DNA of 59,198 bases from HGM05232 sp036661515 (GCA_036661515.1 JAVWYO010000002.1:1-59198); one strand, 5' to 3'. Positions 26,401 to 34,345 are shown, counted from the first letter of the stretch. Notes: a model not told the origin generated them from the letters alone. A program made the numbers and translations.

Positions 26401-27838
26401 GTACTTCATCGGCATTAAGTGCCGTTTTCAAAGAAATATATCCAAGTTCTTTATTATATGTATATTCCGAAGTTTTTAGAAGTCTTGCACTTTCAACCTT
26501 TTCATAGTCACGACCTCCATAAATACCAAAACTATTTAAAGGCTCAAGTATCTGTGTTACTTGGCTTATATAACGGGCATTTGGATATGTGTTATTAAGA
26601 ACATCAATTATATTATTTGAATTATTTGCTGGATTATTAAATACTAAATCGGGAGTCCAATAATTACTCGCCAGTGATTTATTTTCACCAAGATCCATAA
26701 ATGCGACTAAATTACGTGCTTCATCATAGTTTCCACGCTTATTAGTTACCCAGACTTCCACACGTGAGATATTTACCTTTGAAGAAATTGCAGGAAGATT
26801 TGCAGCAAAAGTGTCGTAATTATCATAGAAAAATTGTGATAGAAAATAGTGACGATTTTGGTCATAGTTATCACAATTAATAGAAAATGACGTAGTCTGC
26901 ACCCCACCCTTTGTGTTTACTGTCTTTGATTCGGAATTTTGCTGAGAAATAAGTGCAGTAGCAGTTAATTTTCCAAATTGCAACTTAGTCTTTATACCAA
27001 ACAAAGCCGTGCTACCTCTAATTAGCGATGACCCAGTGGTCATGCTCACATTACCAGCTTCAATATTTTTTATAATATCATCTTCCTTTCCTTCAAATTG
27101 TAGTTTGAGGTTTTTAGTATCAAAGTCAAATGTAGCGTCGGTGTTATATGTCATATTAAACTTCAACTTATCACCAACAGATGCTGCAATTGTGGCTTGA
27201 ATTTTTTGATCGAAGTCGAAATAAGTCTTTCTTCGTGAATTTACAGATAGAGCAGGATTGTCGGTTTTGTTCGACTTTATTCCCATGTTTAATTGCACAG
27301 AACCTTGTGTTTTTAATTGCACACCACCAGGACCAAATACTTTTTCCAATGGTCCAAGAGCAAAATTCATATCAAGAAAATTGAACTCACTTTTATTTTT
27401 GTTTAAAACTAATTCTGAATTTTTCTGTCGGTAATAATTTATCATAGACTGGCGAAGAGTCATATTATTATACTCATCGGCAGAAAGCATAAATGGTGTT
27501 GCTATCTCGGTATCGCCAACCTTAGTGCGTATTATATAACAACCCGTAGATGCGTCATATTCAGCTACCGTATTTATATTAGATGGTGTGGCAAGATCGG
27601 CAGCAAATTCCTTGTTCATAACCTCTTCATAGCTTGAAGGTACAGTAGGCTGCACGGGGAAAGGCATAGTTATAGAATCTGTGGAATTTTGTGCTGGCGG
27701 TGTCACATTAGCAGGTGGAGGTGGAGGCAAGGTTGATGTTACGTACTGACCATACGCAAAAAAATTATATGCAGAATATATTACTATTCCACACAACATT
27801 ATAAAAATCAGTCGTAACCTACTGCTCCTTATTTTCAT
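20426..27838 (-). CDS. sprA: T9SS outer-membrane translocon SprA/Sov
   Basis: At 2470 residues this is the giant outer-membrane beta-barrel that forms the type IX secretion pore; Sov is the Porphyromonas name. A signal peptide (about 1-31) is followed by a proline-rich stretch (PPPPPANVTPP) and the long SprA repeats of aromatic/polar beta-strands, including conserved-looking patches such as FEGKEDDIIKNIEAGNVSM, IDDFESTQTGIDMRSPYSW and LRFATMELVRGEWRPYDY. The C-terminal strand ends GISVNLSLAK. It should export proteins carrying a C-terminal sorting domain, such as the subtilase at 28620-30866. It is next to ruvA, a neighbour I recall as common in this phylum. A -7 box (27893-27900) lies 55 bp upstream. 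Confidence 0.96.
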   Translation of the reverse strand: MKIRSSRLRLIFIMLCGIVIYSAYNFFAYGQYVTSTLPPPPPANVTPPAQNSTDSITMPFPVQPTVPSSYEEVMNKEFAADLATPSNINTVAEYDASTGCYIIRTKVGDTEIATPFMLSADEYNNMTLRQSMINYYRQKNSELVLNKNKSEFNFLDMNFALGPLEKVFGPGGVQLKTQGSVQLNMGIKSNKTDNPALSVNSRRKTYFDFDQKIQATIAASVGDKLKFNMTYNTDATFDFDTKNLKLQFEGKEDDIIKNIEAGNVSMTTGSSLIRGSTALFGIKTKLQFGKLTATALISQQNSESKTVNTKGGVQTTSFSINCDNYDQNRHYFLSQFFYDNYDTFAANLPAISSKVNISRVEVWVTNKRGNYDEARNLVAFMDLGENKSLASNYWTPDLVFNNPANNSNNIIDVLNNTYPNARYISQVTQILEPLNSFGIYGGRDYEKVESARLLKTSEYTYNKELGYISLKTALNADEVLGVAFQYTYNGKVFQVGEFSSDITATEKSLYVKMLKSTTSTPKLPMWKLMMKNVYSLGAYQVQKSNFKFNIKYISDTTGTQIVYIPAGKISNTPLVQVMNLDRLDSNNRSNPDGFFDFIDGYTIYPSTGKVVFPVVEPFGKHLAKKIGNPELAKKYVYQELYDSTLTVARQIQDKNKFVMTGEYQASSGSQIRLNAMNVPRGSVIVMAGGVRLTENSDYTVDYSMGTVTITNQSIIDSGTSVSVTLENQSMFSTQRKTLLGLDLNYAFSKKFNIGATIMHFSEKALTEKVSLGQEVINNTIWGVNLAYNTDFMWLTNLVNKIPTVNATAPSTLSLNAEFAQLIPHKQKTGTNAGSSYIDDFESTQTGIDMRSPYSWFLASTPYDPGANALFPEATLSNNVDYGKNRALLSWYYIDRMFTQKNSSMAPGYIKNDLEQLSNPYVREVTSREIFPDRELNYGESSTIQTLNLSFYPKERGPYNLDAINIDADANLLFPEKRWGGIMRKLDNTNFETSNIEYVQFWMMNPFLDENNPNLDGGDLYLNLGEVSEDILKDGLKSYENGLPLDDNNSFLAETVWGRVSKQTSLTYAFDNTTGARVKQDVGLDGLKNVDEFNFDAYKNYIEALRRKLPGTTVAALEANQFSAFKDPAGDNYHFYRGYDYDEERLSILQRYKHYNGVEGNSLSPEDSNEQLYQSARSVPDVEDINQDNTLNEYERYFQYKISIRPQDLNVGNNFITDKQVSTVRLRNGKDAQVEWYQFKIPLKDYEKAIGSISDFSTIRFVRMFMTGFKETTHLRFATMELVRGEWRPYDYNLNSRGDVPADASLDISTVNIEENSGRQPVNYVLPPGVNRIIDPGQSQITQLNEQSMSMKVTDLKAGDARGVYKNTALDLRVYKRLQMFVHAEALINDANNLKNGDLSIFVRLGTDIKNNFYEYEIPLDVTAPGKYSTYSSTDQFIVWPQNNMLDCALEVFTDIKKSRNEAKRYENSDVSYNKVFSGYDPEHKKNKVSVIGNPSLSDVRVMLVGVRNNASTVKDGTVWVNELKVTDFNEDGGWAAKGNLNLTISDIATINVGGHKETVGFGAVDQSLSNRRIDDLSQYNVAVQVDLGRFLPEKAKLKAPIYYSIAKEKVTPKYNPLDQDILLKDAIDAAKTQSERDSINNYAVERKTVESFSISGLKFDVQSKNPMPWDPANFTFSYSSNKQSNINPTTEYDNKSDYRGSLEYVYTPYIKPFVPLKFIKSKSKNLKFLKEWEFNYLPTSIGLFTNITRRYNELQTRSEIDVNVKLPVSVDKSFIWQRRMAITWNFTKQLSMTFNSNTDAQIEETIGAVNKKLFPDKYKNWRDTVWNSIKHLGTPWSYNQNFVASYKAPFSRIPALDFMTGSVTYNATYEWNKGATIDDINMGNTIASQSSWNVDSRVNFEQLYNKSKFLRDVNKRFSSNSRNNDRQRKAKTFERTYQLNPDTTFVIKHNLRTKKVKIKAITTDGKPIAIKTKVIDENNIVVLTKGNKNVKFALTEIVKEANGTLYEIGQHATRFAMLVRNVNFRWRSTKTLSIPQFRNNIGDIFGQSSQGGEMSPGLAFAFGFADEDYIRKINDMGWLDKSQNNPAISSKTSEMNFEVNLEPLKGLKIMLTANRTDNRTSQIQFMYDNMPTTFSGSYTKTHCALATALRSSSSNDGYSSKAFDQFVNNIDIIASRINNSYAGAELPKDLDVPTKNVGVNKASSDVRIPAFVAAYSGTNANSVNLSPFPSLASILPNWRVTYDGLIQIGNLRKIFKSFTITHAYQCTYSVGSYSSDLNWISYNGNGFTPGEDADGNKGWVPSSPYIISSVSITEKFAPLIGFNATMQNNITFNAEYRDSRTLTLNSSAGQLVEASTKGVIIGAGYKIANFNTFLKMKGSQQGISNDLTLNLDFSLSNSQALIRRIESRTAQATSGTRTFALNFTANYILSRRITLGAYFDHQINTPLVSSSAYPTTNSNYGISVNLSLAK

Positions 27839-27892
27839 TCAGATTAAACATAGTTTCATGGCTCGCAGATAATGTGCCTATGCAGATAAATG

Positions 27893-27900
27893 CAAATTTA
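27893..27900 (-). promoter_or_regulatory. -7 element upstream of sprA
   Basis: Minus-strand TAAATTTG overlaps the last codons of ruvA and lies 55 bp before the sprA start. No good -33 element is visible, so sprA may also depend on ruvA read-through. Confidence 0.35.
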
Positions 27901-28479
27901 CATCATCTTTAAAGCCTTCTTAATGGCATCTTCTACATTGATAGATGGAGAGTCGGCAAACAATTTCTTTAATGCTTTATCAGATAACTGTTTAGGAAAT
28001 CCAAGCATAACGAGTGCAGCTAAAGCTTCATCATATACATCATTTGTGACAGATGCTTGAACTATTAACGAGTTATCACCCACTTTTATTTTATCCTTGA
28101 GGTCAACAATTATGCGTTGAGCAGTTTTTGCACCAATTCCTTTCACTGATTTTAGCAAATTAACATTGCCTGTGGCAATTGTTTGCTCAAGTTCTGCGAC
28201 TGGAAGTGATGATAAAATCATACGAGCAATGCTCGCTCCCACACCAGAAACGCTTATTAATAAAACGAATAGCTCTCTTTCTCGTTTTGCAGTAAATCCA
28301 TATAATATAAACGCATCTTCGCGTATTGCTTCATAAAGATATATTTTAGCACTATCCTTTGATTGTAATTGGGTGTAAGTGTTAAGGGTGATATTTATCA
28401 TATATCCCATTCCATTATTATCAAGCACTACAAAAGTAGGTGTAAGTTCGGCTATATTGCCTTGTATATATTCAAGCAT
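27898..28479 (-). CDS. ruvA: Holliday junction branch-migration protein RuvA
   Basis: RuvA binds four-way DNA junctions and loads the RuvB motor. The 193 residues show an N-terminal OB-fold (MLEYIQGNIAELTPTFVVLDNNGMGY), tandem helix-hairpin-helix motifs (LISVSGVGASIARMIL and LKSVKGIGAKTAQRIIVDLKDK), and the C-terminal domain III that contacts RuvB. It is cytosolic and full length. A perfect -7 box (TATCTTTG, 28508-28515, minus strand) lies 29 bp upstream. Confidence 0.96.
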   Translation of the reverse strand: MLEYIQGNIAELTPTFVVLDNNGMGYMINITLNTYTQLQSKDSAKIYLYEAIREDAFILYGFTAKRERELFVLLISVSGVGASIARMILSSLPVAELEQTIATGNVNLLKSVKGIGAKTAQRIIVDLKDKIKVGDNSLIVQASVTNDVYDEALAALVMLGFPKQLSDKALKKLFADSPSINVEDAIKKALKMM

Positions 28480-28507
28480 ATCAAATATTTATATTTTTTT
28501 TGTAAAA

Positions 28508-28515
28508 CAAAGATA
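28508..28515 (-). promoter_or_regulatory. -7 element of the ruvA promoter
   Basis: Minus-strand TATCTTTG lies 29 bp before the ruvA start and on the far side of the protease terminator, consistent with a ruvA-sprA transcript. The -33 element is unclear. Confidence 0.45.
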
Positions 28516-28560
28516 CTGTAAAATGTTGAGATAGACTTCTATGTCATCGTATAAATACGT

Positions 28561-28594
28561 AGTCGCCTTGCAATTATCAAACTGCAAGGCGACT
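28561..28594 (-). terminator. Perfect 12-bp hairpin after the subtilase gene
   Basis: Positions 28561-28572 pair perfectly with 28583-28594 around a 10-nt loop. It lies 26 bp past the protease stop codon. The T-run on the minus strand is poor, but the position and stability argue for a terminator or 3'-end-protecting stem. Confidence 0.6.
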
Positions 28595-28619
28595 TTAAAT
28601 AACTATATTTATATTAGTG

Positions 28620-30866
28620 TTACTTTATTATTAAGCGAGAACTAAAGTTAGTTTTTTCACCAATCATTTGTACAATGTATAAACCCGATGATAATTCACT
28701 TTCTACATTAACGTCGATAGCCCCTTGACTTGCATCAAGATTTTTCGAGGAAACAAGTGCACCATTAGCATTATAAATATTTAATTTTATATTACCTGTT
28801 TCGCCTTGAGCATAGAGAGTAAAGTGTCCATCGGAAGGATTAGGATACATAATTACAACATTTTTATCGGTAACTGCTCCTTCAACACTACTTTTTTGAA
28901 GAACTTTAATGAGCCCAGCATTAGCATCGATTTTTCCAAAACCCCATTTATTAGGATTCCCTCCAGTAACGTAACTGTCTTTTATAGCTGTTTCCTTAAA
29001 TATTTCTTTAATCTTAGCAGCATCAAGAGTAGGATCGGCTTGTAACCACAAAGCTATAATACCAGCTACTGCAGGTGATGACATTGATGTCCCAGCCATA
29101 TCAGCCCATTGATGTTTTCTCCCATTAGCTGTGATTTCGGCAGCAAGGAAACTATGATTATCAACAACAGTTGATTTATCAAAACTATTTACCGATGAAA
29201 CGACATAGTAACCTGGTCCAACGATATCGGGGCGTACAACACCATTAATATCGGGTCCATAGCTTGAAAAATAAGCAATATTATTAAGTTTTACGCCATT
29301 ATAATGATAGTCTTCTCCATTTAGCTTTTTATATGTATCTCTTGAGCCATAAGCGCCTACCGAAATAGTTTCATTACCAGTTGCCATGTCACTTATTGAG
29401 CAATCGGCATTACCTTCACTCCACCCCGACACGCTTTTTCCAGAAAAGAAAGTATTATAGTCATCAATCCAAGCGTCCATTTGGGCACCAGCAGTGCTGG
29501 TGTAAATTACCCCAAGATAATATTTATCAAGACCATTAGCAGTGGCATATTCAAGCTGATATTCGCTCCAGCAATTATACTTGCCATTTAAATCAGTTTC
29601 TTCACCAGCCCATACGTAGAAATGTCCATTGAAATATTTTGCGAATGCTTTATCATCATTACTATTTATCTCATATCCTTTGGCAGTAGTTGCTTTGATA
29701 ACTTTGGATTGATAAACCATAGTTTTTTTAACCTTATCATATATAACAACTTGAATATCCAATGGAGCATTTGTTCTACTCCAGGCATCTATATATCCAT
29801 TAAAATCATAATTACCATATTCATCAGAGAAAGGTGTTATAAATGATTTTAATTGGTCGGACGTGCTACTAAATTTCTTATTTATATATAGATTATCATT
29901 ACCTTCATTACCCGATGACATTACAATAATTTTTCCGGTATCTGCAATTTTATCAAGCAAATTAGTAATAAAAGAAGAACCATCATGTGCTCCTTGATGC
30001 CCACCTAAACTAAGATTGACAACGGCAGGCTTTCCAACTGAAGTTGCATAATTCATAGCGTATGAAACACTATTTATAATGTTTACATCTGTTAATTCTT
30101 CTGTTCCACTAAGGACTAAATCGGCATCAGGTGCCATGCCATAATATTCATTTCCCTTATAACCACCAACAGCAATACCTACTGTGTGAGTACCATGAGA
30201 TTCTGTTTTAGTATCAGTTCCCAGTTTAGCAATTTGAGCTGGGGTAGTGTATTCAGAACCTACATATTTATCACCATTTGCACCAACTCCAACGGGCGCT
30301 TTCCCCGTAAGATCGCTTGGGAAATAAACTTTCTTAACGCGCGAAATACCATTTGCGTCAGAAAAAGCGATGTGATTTACATCTATACCAGTATCAACAG
30401 CGCCATAAACGACATCTTTACCAGTAAATGGTTGTTTGAAACCTGTACCCGCTTGAACTAAATTAGTTTTAGTAGCGATACGAGCCTTATCATTTTTCAA
30501 TTGATAAGGTTTTTCAACATCTACACGTTTCACCGACGATAATTCAGAAAGAGCTACGATGTTACTAATAGGGACTTGAACTGTTAGCTTATTGCCAAAA
30601 CGGTTACACACTACTGCCCCAACTGATGCAAATTCATCGGTAGATGCACCATCGGCAAGCGTTACAAAAGCGCCAACTGTGGGAGTACCATTTTCAATTT
30701 TAGGGATAGCAAACAACTTTGAGCCATCTTTATTGATAGACTTAGTTGAATTTTCAATAGAATTGTGACGAATAAAAGAGAGTGTATATGGACTTAATTT
30801 GCTTTGACCATCAACGGTCAACACAACAAATGCCAACACTAAAGAAAGTAGTAATTTTTTTATCAT
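28620..30866 (-). CDS. T9SS-exported subtilisin-like serine protease (S8)
   Basis: This 748-residue secreted protease has a signal peptide (1-20, ending VDG/QS), a propeptide-like region to about 130, and the S8 domain. The triad is Asp158 (VDTGID), His224 (SHGTHTVG) and Ser594 (GTSMSSP), with the oxyanion Asn320 in SSGN. Between His and Ser, residues about 330-510 hold an inserted beta-rich domain. From about 670 comes a T9SS type A sorting domain (MYPNPSDGHFTLY ... LSSGLYIVQMIGE ... SSRLIIK), so it should leave through SprA, which is encoded two genes away, and be anchored or released at the surface. Likely roles are nutrient peptide release or surface-protein processing. Confidence 0.95.
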   Translation of the reverse strand: MIKKLLLSLVLAFVVLTVDGQSKLSPYTLSFIRHNSIENSTKSINKDGSKLFAIPKIENGTPTVGAFVTLADGASTDEFASVGAVVCNRFGNKLTVQVPISNIVALSELSSVKRVDVEKPYQLKNDKARIATKTNLVQAGTGFKQPFTGKDVVYGAVDTGIDVNHIAFSDANGISRVKKVYFPSDLTGKAPVGVGANGDKYVGSEYTTPAQIAKLGTDTKTESHGTHTVGIAVGGYKGNEYYGMAPDADLVLSGTEELTDVNIINSVSYAMNYATSVGKPAVVNLSLGGHQGAHDGSSFITNLLDKIADTGKIIVMSSGNEGNDNLYINKKFSSTSDQLKSFITPFSDEYGNYDFNGYIDAWSRTNAPLDIQVVIYDKVKKTMVYQSKVIKATTAKGYEINSNDDKAFAKYFNGHFYVWAGEETDLNGKYNCWSEYQLEYATANGLDKYYLGVIYTSTAGAQMDAWIDDYNTFFSGKSVSGWSEGNADCSISDMATGNETISVGAYGSRDTYKKLNGEDYHYNGVKLNNIAYFSSYGPDINGVVRPDIVGPGYYVVSSVNSFDKSTVVDNHSFLAAEITANGRKHQWADMAGTSMSSPAVAGIIALWLQADPTLDAAKIKEIFKETAIKDSYVTGGNPNKWGFGKIDANAGLIKVLQKSSVEGAVTDKNVVIMYPNPSDGHFTLYAQGETGNIKLNIYNANGALVSSKNLDASQGAIDVNVESELSSGLYIVQMIGEKTNFSSRLIIK

Positions 30867-31003
30867 AAATTGGTTATAAATAAATTTTTCAAATTTAAGT
30901 AGATGTTTTGTTAAAATCGTATTTTTATGTAAAAAAATTCATCTACAAAAAATAATTAACATTTAGGCGAAGACAAGGATTACAAATTTATAATTTGAAT
31001 TAT

Positions 31004-31039
31004 ACAACAAAGAGCTGACTAATGCCAGCTCTTTGTTGT
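31004..31039 (-). terminator. Hairpin terminator after the TPR gene
   Basis: A perfect 14-bp stem (31004-31017 with 31026-31039, 8-nt loop) lies 19 bp past the TPR gene stop codon. The T-run on the minus strand is weak. It separates this gene from the protease. Confidence 0.7.
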
Positions 31040-31057
31040 TCTTAATTTAACTATTTA

Positions 31058-32671
31058 TTAGTTTAAATTATCGATGTATTTCTTTAACTCTACGTTTGTA
31101 GGATCGAGATGATAATACTTTTGATAGTATTCTTTTGCTACTACTTTGTTACCATTTTCGAGGTTATGACCAGCAATGTACATATATGCTTCCTTATAGG
31201 CATCAGCATTTTTAGTAATATTCTCGGCATCTTTATCTAAAAGGGTTAACATGGCCTTATAGGATTCAAGAGCAAGTCCCTCTTTTTTAGCTGTTTCCAT
31301 AACCATATTAATACGTGCTTTACGTTGCAAAATACGATAATCGTCAGGAACTTTTTCAAGTACAATATTTACATATTTCATTGCACTGTCATAGGCAGTT
31401 TTTTTAGCAATAGTATCTTTAGCAGTAGCCATAACATTTTGATATTTACCTGAAAGTACAAATAAATCATTAGTGCTAAAGTCACCAGCATCGATGAATT
31501 TCTGATAATATAAAGCTGATTTTTCATAATTTTCAGCACTACTATATGCGCTACTCAAATCTTTAAGCAATTCAGTCTTTTCAGGATTAATTTCTACAGC
31601 TTTTTCAAATTGACTTAGAGATTCAGCTTGACGACCAAGAGCTTTTAGGACATCTCCATAGGTAGTGTAATCGTTAGACGAATGTTTATTATTTGGATTA
31701 GTGTCGCCAAAGAAAGGTAGTGCAGCTTGTTCAGCACCAGCATAATCTTTAAGAGCAGCTTTATTAAGGAATACCATGCGCTTCATTAAGAACGCATCGG
31801 GATTTTGCGACAGTATATTATTAGCTAAATCTAAAGATTCTTGATAGCGTTCACCGAAATATAGAAGGACTGCATAACGTTCTTCATCTCTTTTGAAGTG
31901 ATTAGGATTCTTGATATATGCTCCATAAGCAGCAGCAGCCTTAGTCCACTCGTCGTTTTCGTAATATTTTTCAGCAAGTTCAAGTTGAGCAAGAGCTGAA
32001 TTAGGATTAACTTCAAGTAGTTTTTCTAACTTTTCAATAGCAACTTTTGGGTTTACATAGAAATAAGTATTTGCATACTTTACATAAGCTGCCGAAAGGT
32101 TATTATCATATAAAATTGCCATTTCATAGTAACCAGCTGCATCGCCCCATTTCTTTTCAGCAGCGAGCATATCGCCCTCAAATAGATAAGCGTTAGGGTC
32201 TTTACGGTCGGTTTTCTTAGCTTTTTCAATATTTTTTGTTATCTCTTTAGCATAAGTTGTAGGGTTTGCCAAGTAATAAGCACGAGCAACGGCTACATAG
32301 ACCGAAGGATTTTTCTTTTCTTTAGAAGTACCCTCTTTAAAACTTTGTTCAGCTTCTTTTATTTTACCTTCTTTCAATAACAAAGCACCACGTCCGATGT
32401 AATTAAAAGGTCCTTCTGGGTTGGCTGCTATACCTTGATCGAAGTATTTCTTAGCAGTTGCGATATCGTTATCACGAAGTGCAATTCTACCTAAGAAATA
32501 GGCAGATATAGCTTTGTCGGTTTCTGGCTTATCGAAATTGCGCTCAAGTAAAACTTTTGCATTTTCATATTGACCAGCGTTGTAATACTCTAAGCCATCT
32601 TTATAGCCTTGTGCGAAGGTAGATAATGCGGTACCTAAAGCAAGCAAAGATAATGCGATTTTAAATTTCAT
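31058..32671 (-). CDS. Exported tetratricopeptide-repeat protein
   Basis: A signal peptide (about 1-20, ending TFAQG) precedes a 515-residue alpha-solenoid. TPR units are seen throughout, for example AISAYFLGRIALRDNDIATAKKYFDQG, LLKEGKIKEAEQSFKEG, YYEMAILYDNNLSAAYVKYANTYF and KALGRQAESLSQFEKAVEINPEKTELL. It has no catalytic motif and should act as a periplasmic scaffold. It ends the gene string exbB-exbD-exbD-tonB-(small membrane protein)-(PstS-like lipoprotein)-TPR, an order I recall from other Bacteroidales, which suggests a role in TonB-linked or envelope processes. That role is inference. Confidence 0.85.
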   Translation of the reverse strand: MKFKIALSLLALGTALSTFAQGYKDGLEYYNAGQYENAKVLLERNFDKPETDKAISAYFLGRIALRDNDIATAKKYFDQGIAANPEGPFNYIGRGALLLKEGKIKEAEQSFKEGTSKEKKNPSVYVAVARAYYLANPTTYAKEITKNIEKAKKTDRKDPNAYLFEGDMLAAEKKWGDAAGYYEMAILYDNNLSAAYVKYANTYFYVNPKVAIEKLEKLLEVNPNSALAQLELAEKYYENDEWTKAAAAYGAYIKNPNHFKRDEERYAVLLYFGERYQESLDLANNILSQNPDAFLMKRMVFLNKAALKDYAGAEQAALPFFGDTNPNNKHSSNDYTTYGDVLKALGRQAESLSQFEKAVEINPEKTELLKDLSSAYSSAENYEKSALYYQKFIDAGDFSTNDLFVLSGKYQNVMATAKDTIAKKTAYDSAMKYVNIVLEKVPDDYRILQRKARINMVMETAKKEGLALESYKAMLTLLDKDAENITKNADAYKEAYMYIAGHNLENGNKVVAKEYYQKYYHLDPTNVELKKYIDNLN

Positions 32672-32700
32672 TTCTGTATTAATTTAGATTTATATATTTC

Positions 32701-33699
32701 TTAGTTTACACTCACCATTCTTGGTTGAATAACGGCTGGTAGCACGCCAGTGCGTTGTATAATCTTTTGCCCAGTGAATCCTGTGATAAAGGAGAAAAAT
32801 CCATGACCAAGACTGCCACCGGCAGCAGTAGTGATGGCATATATTCCGCGAAACAATGGATAACTTCCATCATATATATATGCTTGATATGGCTTATATC
32901 CATTCAAAAGATCATCTTTACGAACTTTAAGCACCTTAACACTATTATCAAATTCTGTGGTTGTGGTATCGTTCTCGCTTAGTGTTTTCACTTTTTCTTC
33001 AAGAGAAACCGTCTTGCTTTTAAGATCGGAACTAATCCAACTTACACCAATTACTCCGATGGCATCTTTACGCGTTTCGACAGCTTTGAAAACATCAGCA
33101 TTTGATTTTTGAGCAAATACATTTGGCGTAAATGGAGAGCCATGCAACAAAGAATCGCGCATGTATTGCACAGTGCTTGACCCTTGATTGTCAAAAACCA
33201 CTTGAATAGTCCCGAGCTTAGAGGGAGAAATTTCATTCCATTTAGTTACTTTTCCTGTCATTATTTCACCAAGTTCACTCATAGTAAGTTCTTCTATTGG
33301 ATTATCTTTATTTACAATGAGAGCAATTGCATCAACAGCAATCTTTTGAGTTTTCACGTTACCTCTTTGTTCTTTTAGATATTCCACTTGTGCATCGGTG
33401 AGCATGTGAGCCGTAATGATGAGCTTCGTCTTATTTTGCATTAGCGAATCAATGGCAGAATTTTCATCGGTGTAATACGGAATGATATTTGCCTTAGGAT
33501 ATGTGAATTCAAAGACATCAATTTCTTGGCTAAGAATGTTTTCAAAACTCTCATCACATACGATAGAAATGATTCCCGAAGTACTTGTATTAGTAGGCTT
33601 GCGACGGTCGCAAGAAGATAGCACTATGACGTAAGCCACAATGCAGACTAATAAAGTTATATTTCGTACTTTGTATTTTGTTAAACTCATTATGCCCAT
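32701..33699 (-). CDS. PstS-like phosphate-binding lipoprotein
   Basis: This is a 332-residue periplasmic-binding-protein-like lipoprotein. With the start at 33699 the lipobox is VLSSC with Cys30; a start at 33690 would give Cys27. The rest has the PBP_like_2/PstS pattern: a substrate-loop segment near FDNQGSSTVQYMRDSL, IGVIGVSWISSD, and a final YPLFRGIYAITTAAGG and GFFSFITGFTGQKIIQRTGVLPA. No PstABC permease is nearby. Its position in the TonB-ExbBD neighbourhood, just 1 bp after a small membrane protein, suggests either phosphate sensing or a co-opted scaffold role. An upstream start at 33744 would overlap the preceding gene and remove the normal lipoprotein signal. Confidence 0.85.
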   Translation of the reverse strand: MGIMSLTKYKVRNITLLVCIVAYVIVLSSCDRRKPTNTSTSGIISIVCDESFENILSQEIDVFEFTYPKANIIPYYTDENSAIDSLMQNKTKLIITAHMLTDAQVEYLKEQRGNVKTQKIAVDAIALIVNKDNPIEELTMSELGEIMTGKVTKWNEISPSKLGTIQVVFDNQGSSTVQYMRDSLLHGSPFTPNVFAQKSNADVFKAVETRKDAIGVIGVSWISSDLKSKTVSLEEKVKTLSENDTTTTEFDNSVKVLKVRKDDLLNGYKPYQAYIYDGSYPLFRGIYAITTAAGGSLGHGFFSFITGFTGQKIIQRTGVLPAVIQPRMVSVN

Positions 33700-33700
33700 A

Positions 33701-33910
33701 TTAATTTCTTCCTGTGAATTGGCGATAACCACGCCAAACCCCATATATTAAAAACAGAGTACCTAATCCCCAACGTGCCCATGCCCAAGCAGGAGTCCAA
33801 AGGAAAAAATTTATAAATAATAGAATACCCATTCCTACATATATGCAAATCATGAATATTCCAAATACTATCTTCATGGTGTGTGGTACACCTGTTCTAT
33901 TTTCGCCCAT
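33701..33910 (-). CDS. Small conserved two-helix membrane protein
   Basis: A 69-residue protein (MGENRTGVPHTMKIVFGIF...) has two predicted membrane helices, about residues 13-36 and 44-60, and a basic C-terminal YRQFTGRN. The start at 33910 was chosen over 33970 because the extra 20 residues are polar and of low complexity; an internal ATG at 33877 is another option. No catalytic motif is present. It lies between tonB and the PstS-like gene and nearly abuts the latter, so it is likely co-translated. Similar small proteins occur at this place in other Bacteroidales as I recall; the function is unknown. Confidence 0.7.
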   Translation of the reverse strand: MGENRTGVPHTMKIVFGIFMICIYVGMGILLFINFFLWTPAWAWARWGLGTLFLIYGVWRGYRQFTGRN

Positions 33911-33952
33911 AATTAAATTATTATTAATAGCGTTATTATGCAAATAAGAGTT

Positions 33953-33960
33953 CAAATATA
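33953..33960 (-). promoter_or_regulatory. -7 element upstream of the small membrane protein gene
   Basis: Minus-strand TATATTTG is a perfect TAnnTTTG match 42 bp before the start at 33910, and it favours that start over the one at 33970. No clear -33 element is seen. Confidence 0.4.
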
Positions 33961-33970
33961 ACAAAAACAT

Positions 33971-34265
33971 ATTAACTCAGGTTTGCTTTACTATGTAAAG
34001 ATAAATAAATTTAGTAGATTAACGGAATAGCTTTTATGGGAATTATAAAATCTTAACGTTACTTTATGCTATAAAAGGGTAATATAATTGGTATTATAAA
34101 TTGATGACTATAGATAATAGCCTACTATTCAATAATTTGAGTGTATTATATAGGTGTACGCACGTTACGCACAGTACGCACCTTTTTTCATAAAAATATA
34201 TGGGTAATGATACAAATGTAGCAATATATCAATGGTAGCATGCGTGTAAAAGAGGATAATATAAC
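33971..34265. other. Intergenic region between the small membrane protein gene and the tonB terminator
   Basis: The 295 bp hold no credible gene. They contain the triple 9-bp repeat at 34153-34188 and, 24 bp beyond it, a second minus-strand -7 motif TACATTTG (34213-34220) that could start an RNA reading through the repeat toward the small membrane protein gene. Confidence 0.5.
34153..34188. repeat. Triple 9-bp tandem repeat (TACGCACnn), copy A
   Basis: Three consecutive units of TACGCAC plus two variable bases occupy 34157-34182, flanked by GGTG on the left and a T-run on the right. Copy B at 54867-54903 is almost identical; the unit region differs at one base. Both copies are intergenic, followed by Ts on the plus strand, and have a minus-strand -7 motif about 30 bp to their right. 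Confidence 0.7.
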
Positions 34266-34301
34266 AAGCGAACCAATAACACTACTGTTATTGGTTCGCT
34301 T
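34266..34301 (-). terminator. Terminator of the exbB-tonB operon
   Basis: A perfect 15-bp stem (34266-34280 with 34287-34301, 6-nt loop) lies 44 bp beyond the tonB stop codon and runs on the minus strand into a T-rich stretch. It should end the exbB-exbD-exbD-tonB transcript. Confidence 0.8.
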
Positions 34302-34345
34302 TATAGGATAAAACAAAAGTTTTTTGAATGCTTTTGCCTTAAATA

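Noticed and set aside
34153..34188. Triple TACGCACnn repeat considered as a CRISPR array
   Set aside because: Units are 9 bp with no spacers and only three copies; no cas genes are nearby.
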